DNA of 64,000 bases from positions 39,036 to 103,035 of the forward strand of contig DEAU01000030.1 in NCBI GenBank assembly GCA_002348705.1, given 5' to 3'. Within the stretch, counting starts at the first letter, position 1. Each line of letters begins with the position of its first letter. A program made the translations under genes and the position numbers. The notes under the pieces are model-generated. The model was not told the origin of the DNA and searched no databases. It saw only the letters and a list, made by a program, of their open reading frames with translations. Positions 35,438-44,289 of the stretch are shown here, piece by piece. The stretch comes from Candidatus Neomicrothrix sp. UBA2974 (lineage in GTDB: Bacteria; Actinomycetota; Acidimicrobiia; Acidimicrobiales; MedAcidi-G1).

Positions 35438-38082
35438 CGACCTTCGAACTGAATGGGGCCAATCTCGAGGTCTCCTCGAAGCATCCCCACCTATTGGCCG
35501 CCCTGCGTGACGAGCTCGGGGTGATATCGCCCAAGGACGGGTGTTCGCCGTCGGGCCAGTGTGGAAGCTGCACGGTCCTTCTCGACAAGAAAGCCCGGGT
35601 GGCCTGCCAGACGCCCATGGAAAGGGTGGAGGGTGCTGCGGTGACGACGCTGGAGGGCCTGGATGCCGACGAGCGGGCGCGGTACGCCGCGGCATTTGCC
35701 GCCCACGGTGCCTTGCAGTGCGGCTTTTGTACGCCCGGGATCGTCATGCGGACAAAGTCCCTGCTGGATAGGGCCGATGAAAAGGGGCGGAAACTCAACC
35801 GTGGTGACGTAGCCCGTCACCTTGGCGCCCACCTGTGCCGATGCACGGGCTACGTGAAGATCCTCGACGCCGTTGAGTCCCTAGCAGCCGGCGAGGTTCC
35901 GGTGCCTCTACCCAATGGCGGTATTGGTTCAAGCGTGGCCAAGGTCGAAGCTTGCGAATTGACACTCGGCGACCGTCCATTTATCGACGATCTCGTGCCA
36001 GATGGTGCGGGTCCCGATGCCCGTGTCCCCGGGGGCTGGGAGTCAGACGATTTGCTGCACGCTGTTCTCCGCCTAGCGGATCACGCTCGGGCCGAGGTGG
36101 TGCAGATCGACACCTCGGCCGCCGAAGCGGTAGTTGGGGTGCAGTGCGTTCTGACTGCTGCCGATATTCCCGGGGCTCGCCGGGTCGGCCTCATTCATAC
36201 CGACTGGCCGGTGATGATTCCCGAGGGCGGACGTACTTCTTACCTTGGTGACGTCCTCGCCGTGGTAGTCGCCGACGACCGGGAGACAGCCCGCCGGGCT
36301 GCTGGCCTCGTTGAGGTCGAGTACGTCCCGCTGACCGTCTATAGCGACCCGGTGGTTGCCTTGGAAGCTGCCGAGGATGCGGTCTGGGAACTCGACGGCA
36401 ACGTGCTCTCGGTGTCCCGGTACGCTCGCGGCGACGTTGAAGAGGCCCTAGCCCGTTCAGCCCACGTGGTTGATCAGGTCTTCCAGACCCAGCGCATCGA
36501 ACATGCCTTCGTCGAGCCCGAGTCGACGCTGGCCGTCCCCGTTGAATGCTCCGATGGGCAACAGGGACTGCACGTTTATTCCGGGGGTCAGGGGGTATGG
36601 GACGATCGGAACCAGATTGCGTCGGTCCTCGAAATGGAACCACAGCGGATCACCGTGGAACTGGTGTCAAACGGCGGAGCATTCGGTGGCAAGGAGGACA
36701 TGTCCAATCAGGCTCATGCCGCTCTGGCGGCTTGGGCCACAGGACGTCCGGTTCGGTGCACACTGTCACGCGAGGAGTCTCTCCTCATCCACCCCAAGCG
36801 ACATCCGATCCGTCTTGCCTACCGAGCGGGTTGCGATGACGATGGTCGCCTCACCGGCCTATGGGTGAGGATGATCGGAGATTCCGGCCCTTACGCCTCG
36901 GTAGGTATGAAGGTTCTTGAGCGTGCTGCTGGGCACGCTTGTGGCCCCTACGTCCTGCCCGCCATCGATGTCGAGGCGACGGCCGTGCGCACCAATAGTC
37001 CAGTGTGTGGAGCGTTCCGAGGTTTCGGGTCTAACCAGGCCCAGTTTGCCATGGAGGGAGTGATGGATCGCCTGGCCGAGAAGGTCGGCATCACAGGCTG
37101 GGAGATCCGCGACCGCAATGTCATCGAGCCGGGTTCGGTATGGGGTCCGGGGCAGGTTATGGACGATGGTTGCCTTGGTGCCCGGGCCTGTCTCGACGAG
37201 GTCAGGGAGGCTTATGAGGAGGCTCTGGCGGCGGGTCGGCCAGTTGGACTTGGCCTAGGACTCAAAAATTCCGGACTAGGCAACGGATTCAAGGAGGTTG
37301 CGAAGGCGACTGTCCGCTTCACCGACGATGGCCGTGTCGAAGTCCGGCACTGCTGGACCGAAATGGGACAGGGGGTCGACACCGTTGCTCTCCAAGTCGC
37401 AGTGGAGGAGTTGGGCGTGGCTGCCGATGCAGTGGATGTCGTTGTCGATACCACTCGTGAGCTCGGTGCTGGCCAGACCACCGGTAGCCGCGGCACACTG
37501 ATGGGTGCGGGCTCGGTGGCTGATGCCTGCCGGAATGCACTGGCTGACGGTTGCCGCCCCGGCGTCGAATACGAGGGCGAGTACCGGGTCGATTGGACCA
37601 ACTCGCTTTCTGACGGTGTCGAGAACCCCATCATTCACTCCACCTTCGGGTACGCAGCACAGATGGTGGTCCTCGATCCTGATACGGGCGACATCGACCA
37701 CGTCCTAGCCATTCACGACGTAGGTCGTGCAATAAACCCTCTGCTATGCGAAGGCCAGGTTGAGGGTTCCGTCCACATGGGTTTGGGTTACGCCCTGACC
37801 GAGGGCTTCCCGGTCGATGGGGATGGCCGACCGAGAAACGAGACCCTTCGCTCTCTGGGCATTATCCGGCCCAAGGACATGCCAGCCGTCGACGTCCGTC
37901 TCGTTGAGGCTCCGGAGCCCAACGCCCCTTACGGGATCAAGGGTGTGGGTGAGATTGGCCTTATTCCGACAGCTGGAGCGGTGGCTGCAGCGCTTCACGC
38001 TAGCGACGGGGAGTGGCGTCACACCCTGCCCATGACCGCCCCCGAGCAACAGGAACGCTGGGCGCCATGGGATGGTCGATGA
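35434..38082 (+). CDS. Fused Fe-S/Mo xanthine dehydrogenase (selenium-dependent XDH-like)
   Basis: 882 residues fuse a 2Fe-2S protein (1-150) to a Mo subunit (about 165-880). All eight cluster cysteines are present: Cys37, 43, 46, 58 and Cys96, 99, 135, 137. The first spacing is C-x5-C-x2-C. GGAFGGKEDMSNQ, GAFRGFGSNQAQF, EMGQGVDTVALQV and APYGIKGVGE mark the cofactor site with the catalytic Glu. The length and fusion match selenium-dependent XDHs of the Enterococcus EF2570 kind. It adjoins an SsnA-like aminohydrolase, and the genome segment also has YqeB/YqeC. Coupled to its neighbours by GTGA and ATGA overlaps. Confidence 0.88.
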   Translation: MTTFELNGANLEVSSKHPHLLAALRDELGVISPKDGCSPSGQCGSCTVLLDKKARVACQTPMERVEGAAVTTLEGLDADERARYAAAFAAHGALQCGFCTPGIVMRTKSLLDRADEKGRKLNRGDVARHLGAHLCRCTGYVKILDAVESLAAGEVPVPLPNGGIGSSVAKVEACELTLGDRPFIDDLVPDGAGPDARVPGGWESDDLLHAVLRLADHARAEVVQIDTSAAEAVVGVQCVLTAADIPGARRVGLIHTDWPVMIPEGGRTSYLGDVLAVVVADDRETARRAAGLVEVEYVPLTVYSDPVVALEAAEDAVWELDGNVLSVSRYARGDVEEALARSAHVVDQVFQTQRIEHAFVEPESTLAVPVECSDGQQGLHVYSGGQGVWDDRNQIASVLEMEPQRITVELVSNGGAFGGKEDMSNQAHAALAAWATGRPVRCTLSREESLLIHPKRHPIRLAYRAGCDDDGRLTGLWVRMIGDSGPYASVGMKVLERAAGHACGPYVLPAIDVEATAVRTNSPVCGAFRGFGSNQAQFAMEGVMDRLAEKVGITGWEIRDRNVIEPGSVWGPGQVMDDGCLGARACLDEVREAYEEALAAGRPVGLGLGLKNSGLGNGFKEVAKATVRFTDDGRVEVRHCWTEMGQGVDTVALQVAVEELGVAADAVDVVVDTTRELGAGQTTGSRGTLMGAGSVADACRNALADGCRPGVEYEGEYRVDWTNSLSDGVENPIIHSTFGYAAQMVVLDPDTGDIDHVLAIHDVGRAINPLLCEGQVEGSVHMGLGYALTEGFPVDGDGRPRNETLRSLGIIRPKDMPAVDVRLVEAPEPNAPYGIKGVGEIGLIPTAGAVAAALHASDGEWRHTLPMTAPEQQERWAPWDGR

Positions 38083-39140
38083 GTAGCGAGGCTGAAGCCG
38101 CTGGGCGGCCGACGGGCACGACTCCGGGTCTGGTCTGTGCCCACCACCACCTCTACTCGGCGCTGGCTCGGCGCATGCCAGCGCCACAGCGCACCCCCAC
38201 CGGATTCACCGACATTCTGGAACTGGTTTGGTGGCGTCTCGACCGGGCGCTCGACCTTGAGTCAATACGATGGTCAGCCATGCTGGGAGCGGTCGAGGCT
38301 CTTGAGCGGGGCTGCACCGCGATCATCGATCACCACGAGTCGCCGGAGGCCATTGAGGGTTCGTTGGATGTCATTGCTGATGCGTGCGCCGAGGTCGGTG
38401 TGCGGGTTTCATGTTCCTACGGAATTACCGACCGCCACGGGCCCGACGGCGCACGCCGGGGCCTGGCTGAGAATGAGCGGTATCTGCGTGCCGGAGGCCG
38501 AGGGATGGTTGGTTTGCACGCTGCCTTCACCTGCACCGACGACAGCCTCGCGGCAGCTGCCGGTCTGGCAGCGGACCTCGGCGTAGGTGTTCATGTCCAC
38601 GTAGCCGAGGGATTGGTCGACGCTGGAGCAGCCGACCGACTCAGCCCGTTGGCTACTGACGACTGGCTGCTAGTCCACGGGGTTCATCTGGCAGATGGTT
38701 ACGAACTGGCCGGGACGATCGTCCACAATCCGCGTTCCAACATGAACAACTCGGTCGGGTACGCCCGTCCGGCCCGCTTTACCAACCCGGTGGCTCTCGG
38801 AACCGATGGTATTGGTGCTGACATGCTCGACGAGTTCCGCGTCGCGTACGTCAGGCACCGCGAGGACGACGTGACGGCAACTCCCGAGTCGGCCTGGGCT
38901 TGGCTGGAGGCCGGTTGGGACCTCTTTCCGGAGGCTGGCGACGACGTGGTGACCTGGTCATACGAGCATGTCGATCCCTGGTCGCTCGCCTTCACCACCG
39001 GTGTCGGACCGCAAACAGTGGAGGTCGCCGGTGAGGTGGTACTGGCCGACGGACGGCCTACCAGGGTCGACGCCGAAGAGGTCAGGGTGCGTGCCGCGGA
39101 GGAGGCGAATCGACTACACGCCCGCCTTGGAGAGGTCTGA
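38079..39140 (+). CDS. SsnA-like aminohydrolase lacking the N-terminal beta-sandwich
   Basis: 353 residues of the COG0402 amidohydrolase superfamily. The metal site is complete: HHH in VCAHHHLYSALARRMP near residues 24-26, His/Glu in VHVHVAEG, His in LVHGVHLAD and Asp in ALGTDGIGADML. Members are usually about 440 residues; here the N-terminal half of the beta-sandwich is missing and the protein opens almost at the HxH motif. ATG 38079 overlaps the XDH stop (ATGA), so the short form looks real. It resembles SsnA, which sits beside selenium-dependent XDH genes in other bacteria. Confidence 0.75.
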   Translation: MSSEAEAAGRPTGTTPGLVCAHHHLYSALARRMPAPQRTPTGFTDILELVWWRLDRALDLESIRWSAMLGAVEALERGCTAIIDHHESPEAIEGSLDVIADACAEVGVRVSCSYGITDRHGPDGARRGLAENERYLRAGGRGMVGLHAAFTCTDDSLAAAAGLAADLGVGVHVHVAEGLVDAGAADRLSPLATDDWLLVHGVHLADGYELAGTIVHNPRSNMNNSVGYARPARFTNPVALGTDGIGADMLDEFRVAYVRHREDDVTATPESAWAWLEAGWDLFPEAGDDVVTWSYEHVDPWSLAFTTGVGPQTVEVAGEVVLADGRPTRVDAEEVRVRAAEEANRLHARLGEV

Positions 39141-39190
39141 CGATGAGCTCTCTCACGACCGGATCTGTTATCTAGAGGAGAAATGAACGC

Positions 39191-40192
39191 ATGACACGAC
39201 TGGGTATCTACCTTCAAGACGCCCACCCCATCGCCGAGGCGATGGAATACGCCACCTACGCGGAACAGAGTGGCTTCGAGGCGGTGTGGCAGGCCGACTC
39301 GCGGCTGGTCCGTGATGCGGTGGTGCCTATGGCGGCCTTTGCCACCTGCACCGAGACTCTGAAGATCGGATCAGGAGTGGTCGACTGTTGGACCCGTAAC
39401 CCAGCCCGCTTGGCCTCCACCTTTTCCACCCTTGATGACCTGGCACCCGGTCGGATGATCCTCGGGATTGGCGCTTGGTGGGATCCGCTGGCCTCCAAGG
39501 TGGGCGTCGAGCGACGCCGACCGCTGACCGCCATGCGCGAGATCGTCGAAGCCTGTCGGGCTCTGCTGGCCGATGAGACTGTCACTTTTCACGGGGAGTT
39601 TGTTCATCTCGACGGCGTCGAATTGGATTACGTCTACCAGCCCCGTCGACCCAAAGAGGTGCCCATTTACATTGGTGCTACCGGCGACCGGATGCTGGAA
39701 CTCACTGGCGAAATTGCTGATGGGGTGGTCCTGAACTATCTCGTTTCACCGGAATACAACCGACGGGCCATGGACCGTTTGGCTGACGGCGCGGCCAGAG
39801 CAGGTCGTTCGATCGATGACATTGATCGGCCGCAACTGGTCGTGTGTTCGGTGGCCGAGAGTCGCGCCGAGGCGCTTGATGGTGCCCGGATGATGGTTAC
39901 CCAGTATCTAGGCCAGCAGCCACACATCATGAAGGCCTCGGGCGTGCCCGAGCACCTCCTGGAGGAGATTGGTCGAGTCCTGACCTGGCCAGCCACCCAT
40001 GAGCAGGTGGAGGCCGCCTCGAAGTTGGTGCCCGATGAAGTGGTCCAGATGATCTGTGCCGCCGGGACAGTTGAGGAAGTGCGCGAGAAGGTCGCCCAGT
40101 ACATGGCCGACGGTTGCACCTGTCCGATCCTTTATCCGCTTGGTCCGGATGTTCGGCTCATGATCGACGCCTTCGCGGACTGGACGCCGTGA
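39191..40192 (+). CDS. LLM-class (F420-dependent-type) oxidoreductase, type 1 paralogue
   Basis: 333 residues of a luciferase-like TIM barrel. IYLQDAHP, FEAVWQADSRLVRD and the APGRMILGIGAWWDP block are typical of actinobacterial F420-using members. A close paralogue lies at 52553-53614 and shares the IWQADTRL, VGSGV, WTRNPA, LGIGAWW and RRRPLTA segments. It either reduces or oxygenates an organic substrate with F420H2 or FMNH2. AGAGGAG at 39174-39180 fits ATG 39191. Coupled by GTGA to the deaminase gene. Confidence 0.85.
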   Translation: MTRLGIYLQDAHPIAEAMEYATYAEQSGFEAVWQADSRLVRDAVVPMAAFATCTETLKIGSGVVDCWTRNPARLASTFSTLDDLAPGRMILGIGAWWDPLASKVGVERRRPLTAMREIVEACRALLADETVTFHGEFVHLDGVELDYVYQPRRPKEVPIYIGATGDRMLELTGEIADGVVLNYLVSPEYNRRAMDRLADGAARAGRSIDDIDRPQLVVCSVAESRAEALDGARMMVTQYLGQQPHIMKASGVPEHLLEEIGRVLTWPATHEQVEAASKLVPDEVVQMICAAGTVEEVREKVAQYMADGCTCPILYPLGPDVRLMIDAFADWTP

Positions 40193-41505
40193 GCGGTCCA
40201 GCGCCGGCCTCCGGAGGGCGTTTGGTCCTGCGGGGTGCCAGGTTTCCCGGCGACGTGGCCATCCACGACGGGCGAATCGTGGCTCTGGGCACTATCGCCC
40301 CCGAGCCTGATGACGAGGTGGTGCGTTGCGACGGTGACGTGGTCACGGCCGGGCTCGTCAATACGCACCACCACCTTTACCAGTGGATGACCCGCGGCCG
40401 GGCCACCGGCTGCGGCCTGTTCGATTGGCTGGTGGCCCTCTATCCGGTCTGGAATCGGATGTCGGTGGAGGATGTCCGGGCTGCTGCACTTGTGGGGCTG
40501 GCAGAGTTGGCGGCTACCGGCTGCACCACTGCTGCGGATCACCACTACGTGGTGCCGGGTGGGGACGACACGGTCTTTGACGCCATCGTTGAGGCGGCAG
40601 CGATTGTCGGGATCCGACTACACCTTTCCCGTGGGTCGATGGACCTCGGCGAGAGCCAGGGTGGACTCCCACCCGACCACCTGGTGGAGGATCGCGACGA
40701 CATCTTGTCATCGACCAAGTCGGTAGCGGATCGTCATCACGACGGCGAAATGGTCAATGTCGTAGTCGCCCCTTGCAGTCCCTTTTCGGTGACCACCGAG
40801 TTGATGGTCGAGTCTGCAGAACTGGCGCGACAGTATGGCCTGCGCCTCCACACTCACCTTTGCGAGACAATCGACGAGCAGAACCATTGCTTGGAGCGTT
40901 TTGGTCGCCGTCCGGTGGAGATGTTGGAGGAATGGGGCTGGGTAGGCAATGACGTCTGGTTGGCTCATGGCATACACATCAGTGAGGAAGAGATGGCCAT
41001 CCTCGGGCCTGCCGGCACCGGCATCGCCCACTGTCCGTCCTCCAATGCCCGTCTGGCTACAGGCCTTTGCCGGGTCACCGACCTTCGTGCTGCTGGTTGT
41101 CCGGTCGGCCTGGGCGTCGATGGTGTGGCTTCCAACGAGGTAGGAGGACTTTTCCCGGAGCTTCGCCAGGCTCTCTACACGGCCCGGATGCGCGAGGCTC
41201 GAGCCGATGCCCTGATGCCTGACGAGGTTTTGGAGATTGCTACACGAGGCGGGGCTGATTGCTTGGGTATGACCGAAGCCGGAACGTTGGCCGTTGGCAT
41301 GCGGGCCGATCTGGCCGTATGGCCAGGACACGATCTGGGTGACATGTCCGACGTGTTAGGTGGACTGGTTCTTGGGCCCGACCGACGGGTGCGCCACCTA
41401 TTCGTTAATGGCCGGCCAGTGGTTTCTGACGGCCGACTGCTCGGCCTTGACTTGCGTTCGGCTCACCGAGCCTTGGCCGAGCGGGCCCGTGTTCTCTGGG
41501 ACTGA
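40189..41505 (+). CDS. 8-oxoguanine deaminase-like amidohydrolase
   Basis: 438 residues, Atz/Trz-type aminohydrolase. The site has His60 and His62 in VNTHHHLYQW, and DHHYVVPGGDD, SPFSVTTELM, LRLHTHLCETIDE, WLAHGIHIS and LGVDGVASNE supply the other ligands. The HHHLYQ, ALYPVW, SGCTT-like and RGSMDLGESQGGLPPD segments follow 8-oxoguanine deaminase (Pa0142 type), which converts 8-oxoguanine to urate. GTG 40189 overlaps the previous stop. Related enzymes also act on isocytosine or hydroxyatrazine, so the exact substrate needs assay. Confidence 0.82.
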   Translation: MSGPAPASGGRLVLRGARFPGDVAIHDGRIVALGTIAPEPDDEVVRCDGDVVTAGLVNTHHHLYQWMTRGRATGCGLFDWLVALYPVWNRMSVEDVRAAALVGLAELAATGCTTAADHHYVVPGGDDTVFDAIVEAAAIVGIRLHLSRGSMDLGESQGGLPPDHLVEDRDDILSSTKSVADRHHDGEMVNVVVAPCSPFSVTTELMVESAELARQYGLRLHTHLCETIDEQNHCLERFGRRPVEMLEEWGWVGNDVWLAHGIHISEEEMAILGPAGTGIAHCPSSNARLATGLCRVTDLRAAGCPVGLGVDGVASNEVGGLFPELRQALYTARMREARADALMPDEVLEIATRGGADCLGMTEAGTLAVGMRADLAVWPGHDLGDMSDVLGGLVLGPDRRVRHLFVNGRPVVSDGRLLGLDLRSAHRALAERARVLWD

Positions 41506-41555
41506 GGTTCTGCCGGTCACCGGACCGGCGCCATCCCATCGGCAATGATGGTGCT

Positions 41556-41789
41556 GTGGCTACGGTTGCCGAGTTCACCATCGAACCCTTTGTGGAGGGA
41601 GAACCCGGACCGCATGTGCGCGCCGCCATCGAGGTGGCCGAGGCGGCAGGACTGGTTGTCGAGGTAGGTCCGTTTGGCACCTCGGTGGAAGGCGGTTCGG
41701 CCGCCGTGCTCGATGCCGTGGACGCCGTTGTCCGGGCCGCCGTAGACCATGGCGCCACCCGTGTGAGCCTGCAGTTGACCATCACCTGA
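41556..41789 (+). CDS. Thiamine-binding-protein-like (MTH1187/YkoF, COG0011)
   Basis: 77 residues of a single ferredoxin-like alpha/beta domain. It opens VAEFTIEPFVEG and ends ATRVSLQLTIT, as COG0011 proteins do, with EAAGLVVEVGPFGTSVEGG in the middle. Members bind thiamine or hydroxymethylpyrimidine, often beside a ThiXY-type ABC importer. A NitT/TauT-type importer lies 12 kb away at 54078-55648. It is the last plus-strand gene before the convergent operon. GTG start. Confidence 0.78.
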   Translation: MATVAEFTIEPFVEGEPGPHVRAAIEVAEAAGLVVEVGPFGTSVEGGSAAVLDAVDAVVRAAVDHGATRVSLQLTIT

Positions 41790-41830
41790 GGCTTATCTCA
41801 CAGCAAGCCCGGCTCATGCCGCGCCGCGGT

Positions 41831-42538
41831 TCAGACGGTGGGATCAGCGGCTGGACCGTACAGAGCAGACTGCCTGGAGATCGCCGCCCAACGGCGCGTG
41901 CCGTGCTCGAAGTGCCACCACTCGCCGTCGAAGACCACGAAGCCTTCAAAAGCCATGGCATGGTAGAGAATCCGACGTACGTCACGGTCGGGGCCGGGTT
42001 CATCTTCGAGTGCCGCAGCATGAGCGCGGGGGGTGAGGTCATCGAAACCGGTTCCCGGCGCCAGGGGCACTCTGTCGAGGGTTAGAGTCAGGTCCACCGC
42101 ACCTCCAGTGAGGTGGGGCGGTGGTTTTGTTGGGTCGTCGTCCGGTTCGGCGAAGAAGCCGGGCGGGAGTTCGGGGTCGGCGTAGGCCGCTTCGTAAAGT
42201 TCGACCTGCAGGGCGAACGGACGGAATCCATCGAAGATGGCCAGCCCCCAACGGTCGGGTAGGCCGTCAGCCACTCGGCCAAGTCGATCGGCTACTTGGC
42301 TTCGGAGGAGGCACCCTCGGCCGGCATGCTGCCACCCGGCGTGCCGGTAGTTCTCCAAGCAAGTGATGCGCGGGTGGTTGACTGCCACGAGGGGCTCTTC
42401 GACTGGGTCGGTTACCGGTGGATGAGGTGGGTCGACCAGCGGGGGGAGGGGATTGGTTATCGGAAGAGTGACGTTGGCGGCGTGTAGAACCTCAGTCGCG
42501 GGCCGGGTCAGTTGTGGCTCTTGAAGACTGGGGCTCAC
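41831..42538 (-). CDS. M15 family D-alanyl-D-alanine dipeptidase-like (VanX/DdpX type)
   Basis: 235 residues. IFDGFRPFALQ (101-111), the zinc-binding HLTGGAVD (142-149: His142 and Asp149) and EWWHFEHGTRRWA (206 on, with catalytic Glu206 and His209) form a complete VanX-like site. No signal peptide is seen, so it is probably cytosolic and may hydrolyse a D-dipeptide or another small amide from the pathway. GTG 42538 overlaps the LLM gene stop by 4 nt; last gene of the minus-strand operon. Confidence 0.88.
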   Translation of the reverse strand: MSPSLQEPQLTRPATEVLHAANVTLPITNPLPPLVDPPHPPVTDPVEEPLVAVNHPRITCLENYRHAGWQHAGRGCLLRSQVADRLGRVADGLPDRWGLAIFDGFRPFALQVELYEAAYADPELPPGFFAEPDDDPTKPPPHLTGGAVDLTLTLDRVPLAPGTGFDDLTPRAHAAALEDEPGPDRDVRRILYHAMAFEGFVVFDGEWWHFEHGTRRWAAISRQSALYGPAADPTV

Positions 42539-43515
42539 GAGCCAGCCAAAACTCGTGCTGTTACATCGAGTAGGTCGGCTCCCGTGTGTGCGTCGAAAAC
42601 GGGCACCAGGAATTCGTCGAGGTCGTGTAACTCTGTCAGAGCAGCGAGTTCGGCGGCGCACTCATCGACCGTGCCGGCGATCACGAATGGAAGGACCCAC
42701 TCGTCGGGGACGTGGCGTGCTGCAGACTCAAGCCCGTCAGCCAGGGCGGACCGTATGGTGGCCACGTCCTTATCGGTTATGCCGAGGGCGGACCGCACTG
42801 GCTCCGGGGAGTCGACCAGTCGGTAGGTCATGTGCGGCCGGACCGTTTCGAGAGCAGCGTCGTCGGTAACCACCATCGTCGAGTAACAGATGCCGGCCCG
42901 GTTGCCTGTTCTGGCTGAGCCGGCACGAACCCTGTCCACGTACTCGCCGAGCGACGGCTTGTAGATGAAGTCGAGCATGACGCCATCGGCAACTGCGCCA
43001 CCGAGGTCAAGCATCCTGGGGCCCCGACCAGCAAGCCAGATCGGGATATCTGGTCTAGCCCAACCTAGGCGGGCCGACCGGAGCGAGAAGGTTGGAGCTT
43101 CCAAGTCGACGGTTGCCCCGTCAAAGAGGTCCCGGCAGGCCTCAATGGTCAGGCGGACAGTTTCCAAAGGGCGGATTAGCTCTAGAGCCAGTGGATCGAG
43201 AGTAAGGCTCCCACCGGCTCCAAGGCCGAGAAAGGCCCGGCCGCCCGAGAGTTCGTCAAGCGTGGCGATCGCCGCTGCAGTCTGGGCGGGGTGCCTGCTG
43301 TAGGCATTGGTGATCCCGGGTCCGATTTCAAGGCGGTTGGTGGCCTGGGCGATGGCTGTCATCGTGACGTATAGGTCACGGGTAGCGAGGCCCTCGTCGT
43401 AAACCCAACAGCGGTCAAAGCCTAGATGCTCTGCTTCTTTTGCGAGATCGCGGATGGCATTCACGGGTGCCTCGGGGATCAGGTTGACGCTGGCCCGGAG
43501 GCGCCCTGAAGACAT
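42535..43515 (-). CDS. LLM-class oxidoreductase, type 2 paralogue
   Basis: 326 residues of a luciferase-like barrel. CWVYDEGLATRD, IGPGITNAYSRHP, SGGRAFLGLGAGG and WLAGRGPRMLDLGG recur almost unchanged in the 58501-59508 protein, so the two are paralogues. The HP-containing strand and GAGG loop suit F420 or FMN binding. Lies between yqeC and the M15 peptidase in one operon. Substrate unknown; methylene-H4MPT-reductase-like name often given. Confidence 0.85.
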   Translation of the reverse strand: MSSGRLRASVNLIPEAPVNAIRDLAKEAEHLGFDRCWVYDEGLATRDLYVTMTAIAQATNRLEIGPGITNAYSRHPAQTAAAIATLDELSGGRAFLGLGAGGSLTLDPLALELIRPLETVRLTIEACRDLFDGATVDLEAPTFSLRSARLGWARPDIPIWLAGRGPRMLDLGGAVADGVMLDFIYKPSLGEYVDRVRAGSARTGNRAGICYSTMVVTDDAALETVRPHMTYRLVDSPEPVRSALGITDKDVATIRSALADGLESAARHVPDEWVLPFVIAGTVDECAAELAALTELHDLDEFLVPVFDAHTGADLLDVTARVLAGS

Positions 43516-43524
43516 GACGGAAAT

Positions 43525-44289
43525 CTACTCCGGGTCCCCAACCCGCTGGGTGTGGAATCGATGGATGGGAGTTCCTGGTTCTCGATCGGAGATTTCGGCT
43601 ATCAGATGGTCGACCAGCGAACGGTTGGTCTCGTCGACCATGGTGATAGCGATAGAAAAATCGGCGTCGTCCGGAACCGACCGGCGGGCCCCGCCCGGTG
43701 AGGTCAGGAGAACGGCGGCCCGCTCGGGAGTGAGGCGCTCATAAGGCGAGCATTGGACAGCGGCGGCAAGTCGCAGCGGCCGGTGACACTGGTCGGCGAT
43801 CACCCGGTTCAGGGCGTTGGCCCCCATGACCGCCACTACGTCCGTTGGCCCGGTTGGTAGAGAAGGTTCGTGCGGAGCAGGAGCTTTGGCGGGATGCCCT
43901 CGGGACCCATCGGCTTCGACCAGTACGTGGTCGACTAACGCCAACCATTTGGCCGGCACGCTGGTGTCTACCCCCAAGCCCTTCGAGTCGCCGCTAGAGG
44001 TATCGATGATCCGGCTCCAGACCAGAATTGGCCGGGGATCGTCGTCATCTGCCGCTTCGGCCAGGTCGTCTAAGGATGGTCCAAGAAGGAGCCGTGCCCC
44101 GCCGACTTCGGTAGCAGCCATCCGGGTGGTGGTGGTCAGGATGGCTCGGCGACCAAGGTGTGCGCCCAAGGCTTGAAGCAAGGTCGTTTTGCCGCCACCG
44201 CCAACCAGAGCCGTGATGCGGCCCTGTGCTCCCAAGAGATCGGCGACGTGCGCCGGTTCGTTGGTGGTCACTGTCCAGTCAGTCCTCAC
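43525..44289 (-). CDS. yqeC: YqeC family selenium-dependent hydroxylase accessory protein
   Basis: 254 residues with a P-loop near the N-terminus: ITALVGGGGKTTLLQAL, GGGGKT at 30-35. TTTTRMAATE, VLVEADGSRGHPAKAP and VMGANALNRVI follow the YqeC pattern. The family occurs with selD and with selenium-dependent molybdenum hydroxylases and is thought to help mature their labile selenium cofactor. GTG start, 11-nt overlap with yqeB; xdhC lies just upstream. No selD in the window. Confidence 0.83.
   Translation of the reverse strand: MRTDWTVTTNEPAHVADLLGAQGRITALVGGGGKTTLLQALGAHLGRRAILTTTTRMAATEVGGARLLLGPSLDDLAEAADDDDPRPILVWSRIIDTSSGDSKGLGVDTSVPAKWLALVDHVLVEADGSRGHPAKAPAPHEPSLPTGPTDVVAVMGANALNRVIADQCHRPLRLAAAVQCSPYERLTPERAAVLLTSPGGARRSVPDDADFSIAITMVDETNRSLVDHLIAEISDREPGTPIHRFHTQRVGDPE

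Noticed and set aside
38013..38110. Frameshift joining the XDH end with a longer SsnA N-terminus
   Set aside because: The ATGA overlap is a normal coupling signal and no leftover beta-sandwich sequence is found in other frames upstream.
41506..41555. Thiamine (TPP) riboswitch before the COG0011 gene
   Set aside because: Only 50 bases are available and the conserved TPP-box pattern is not seen.
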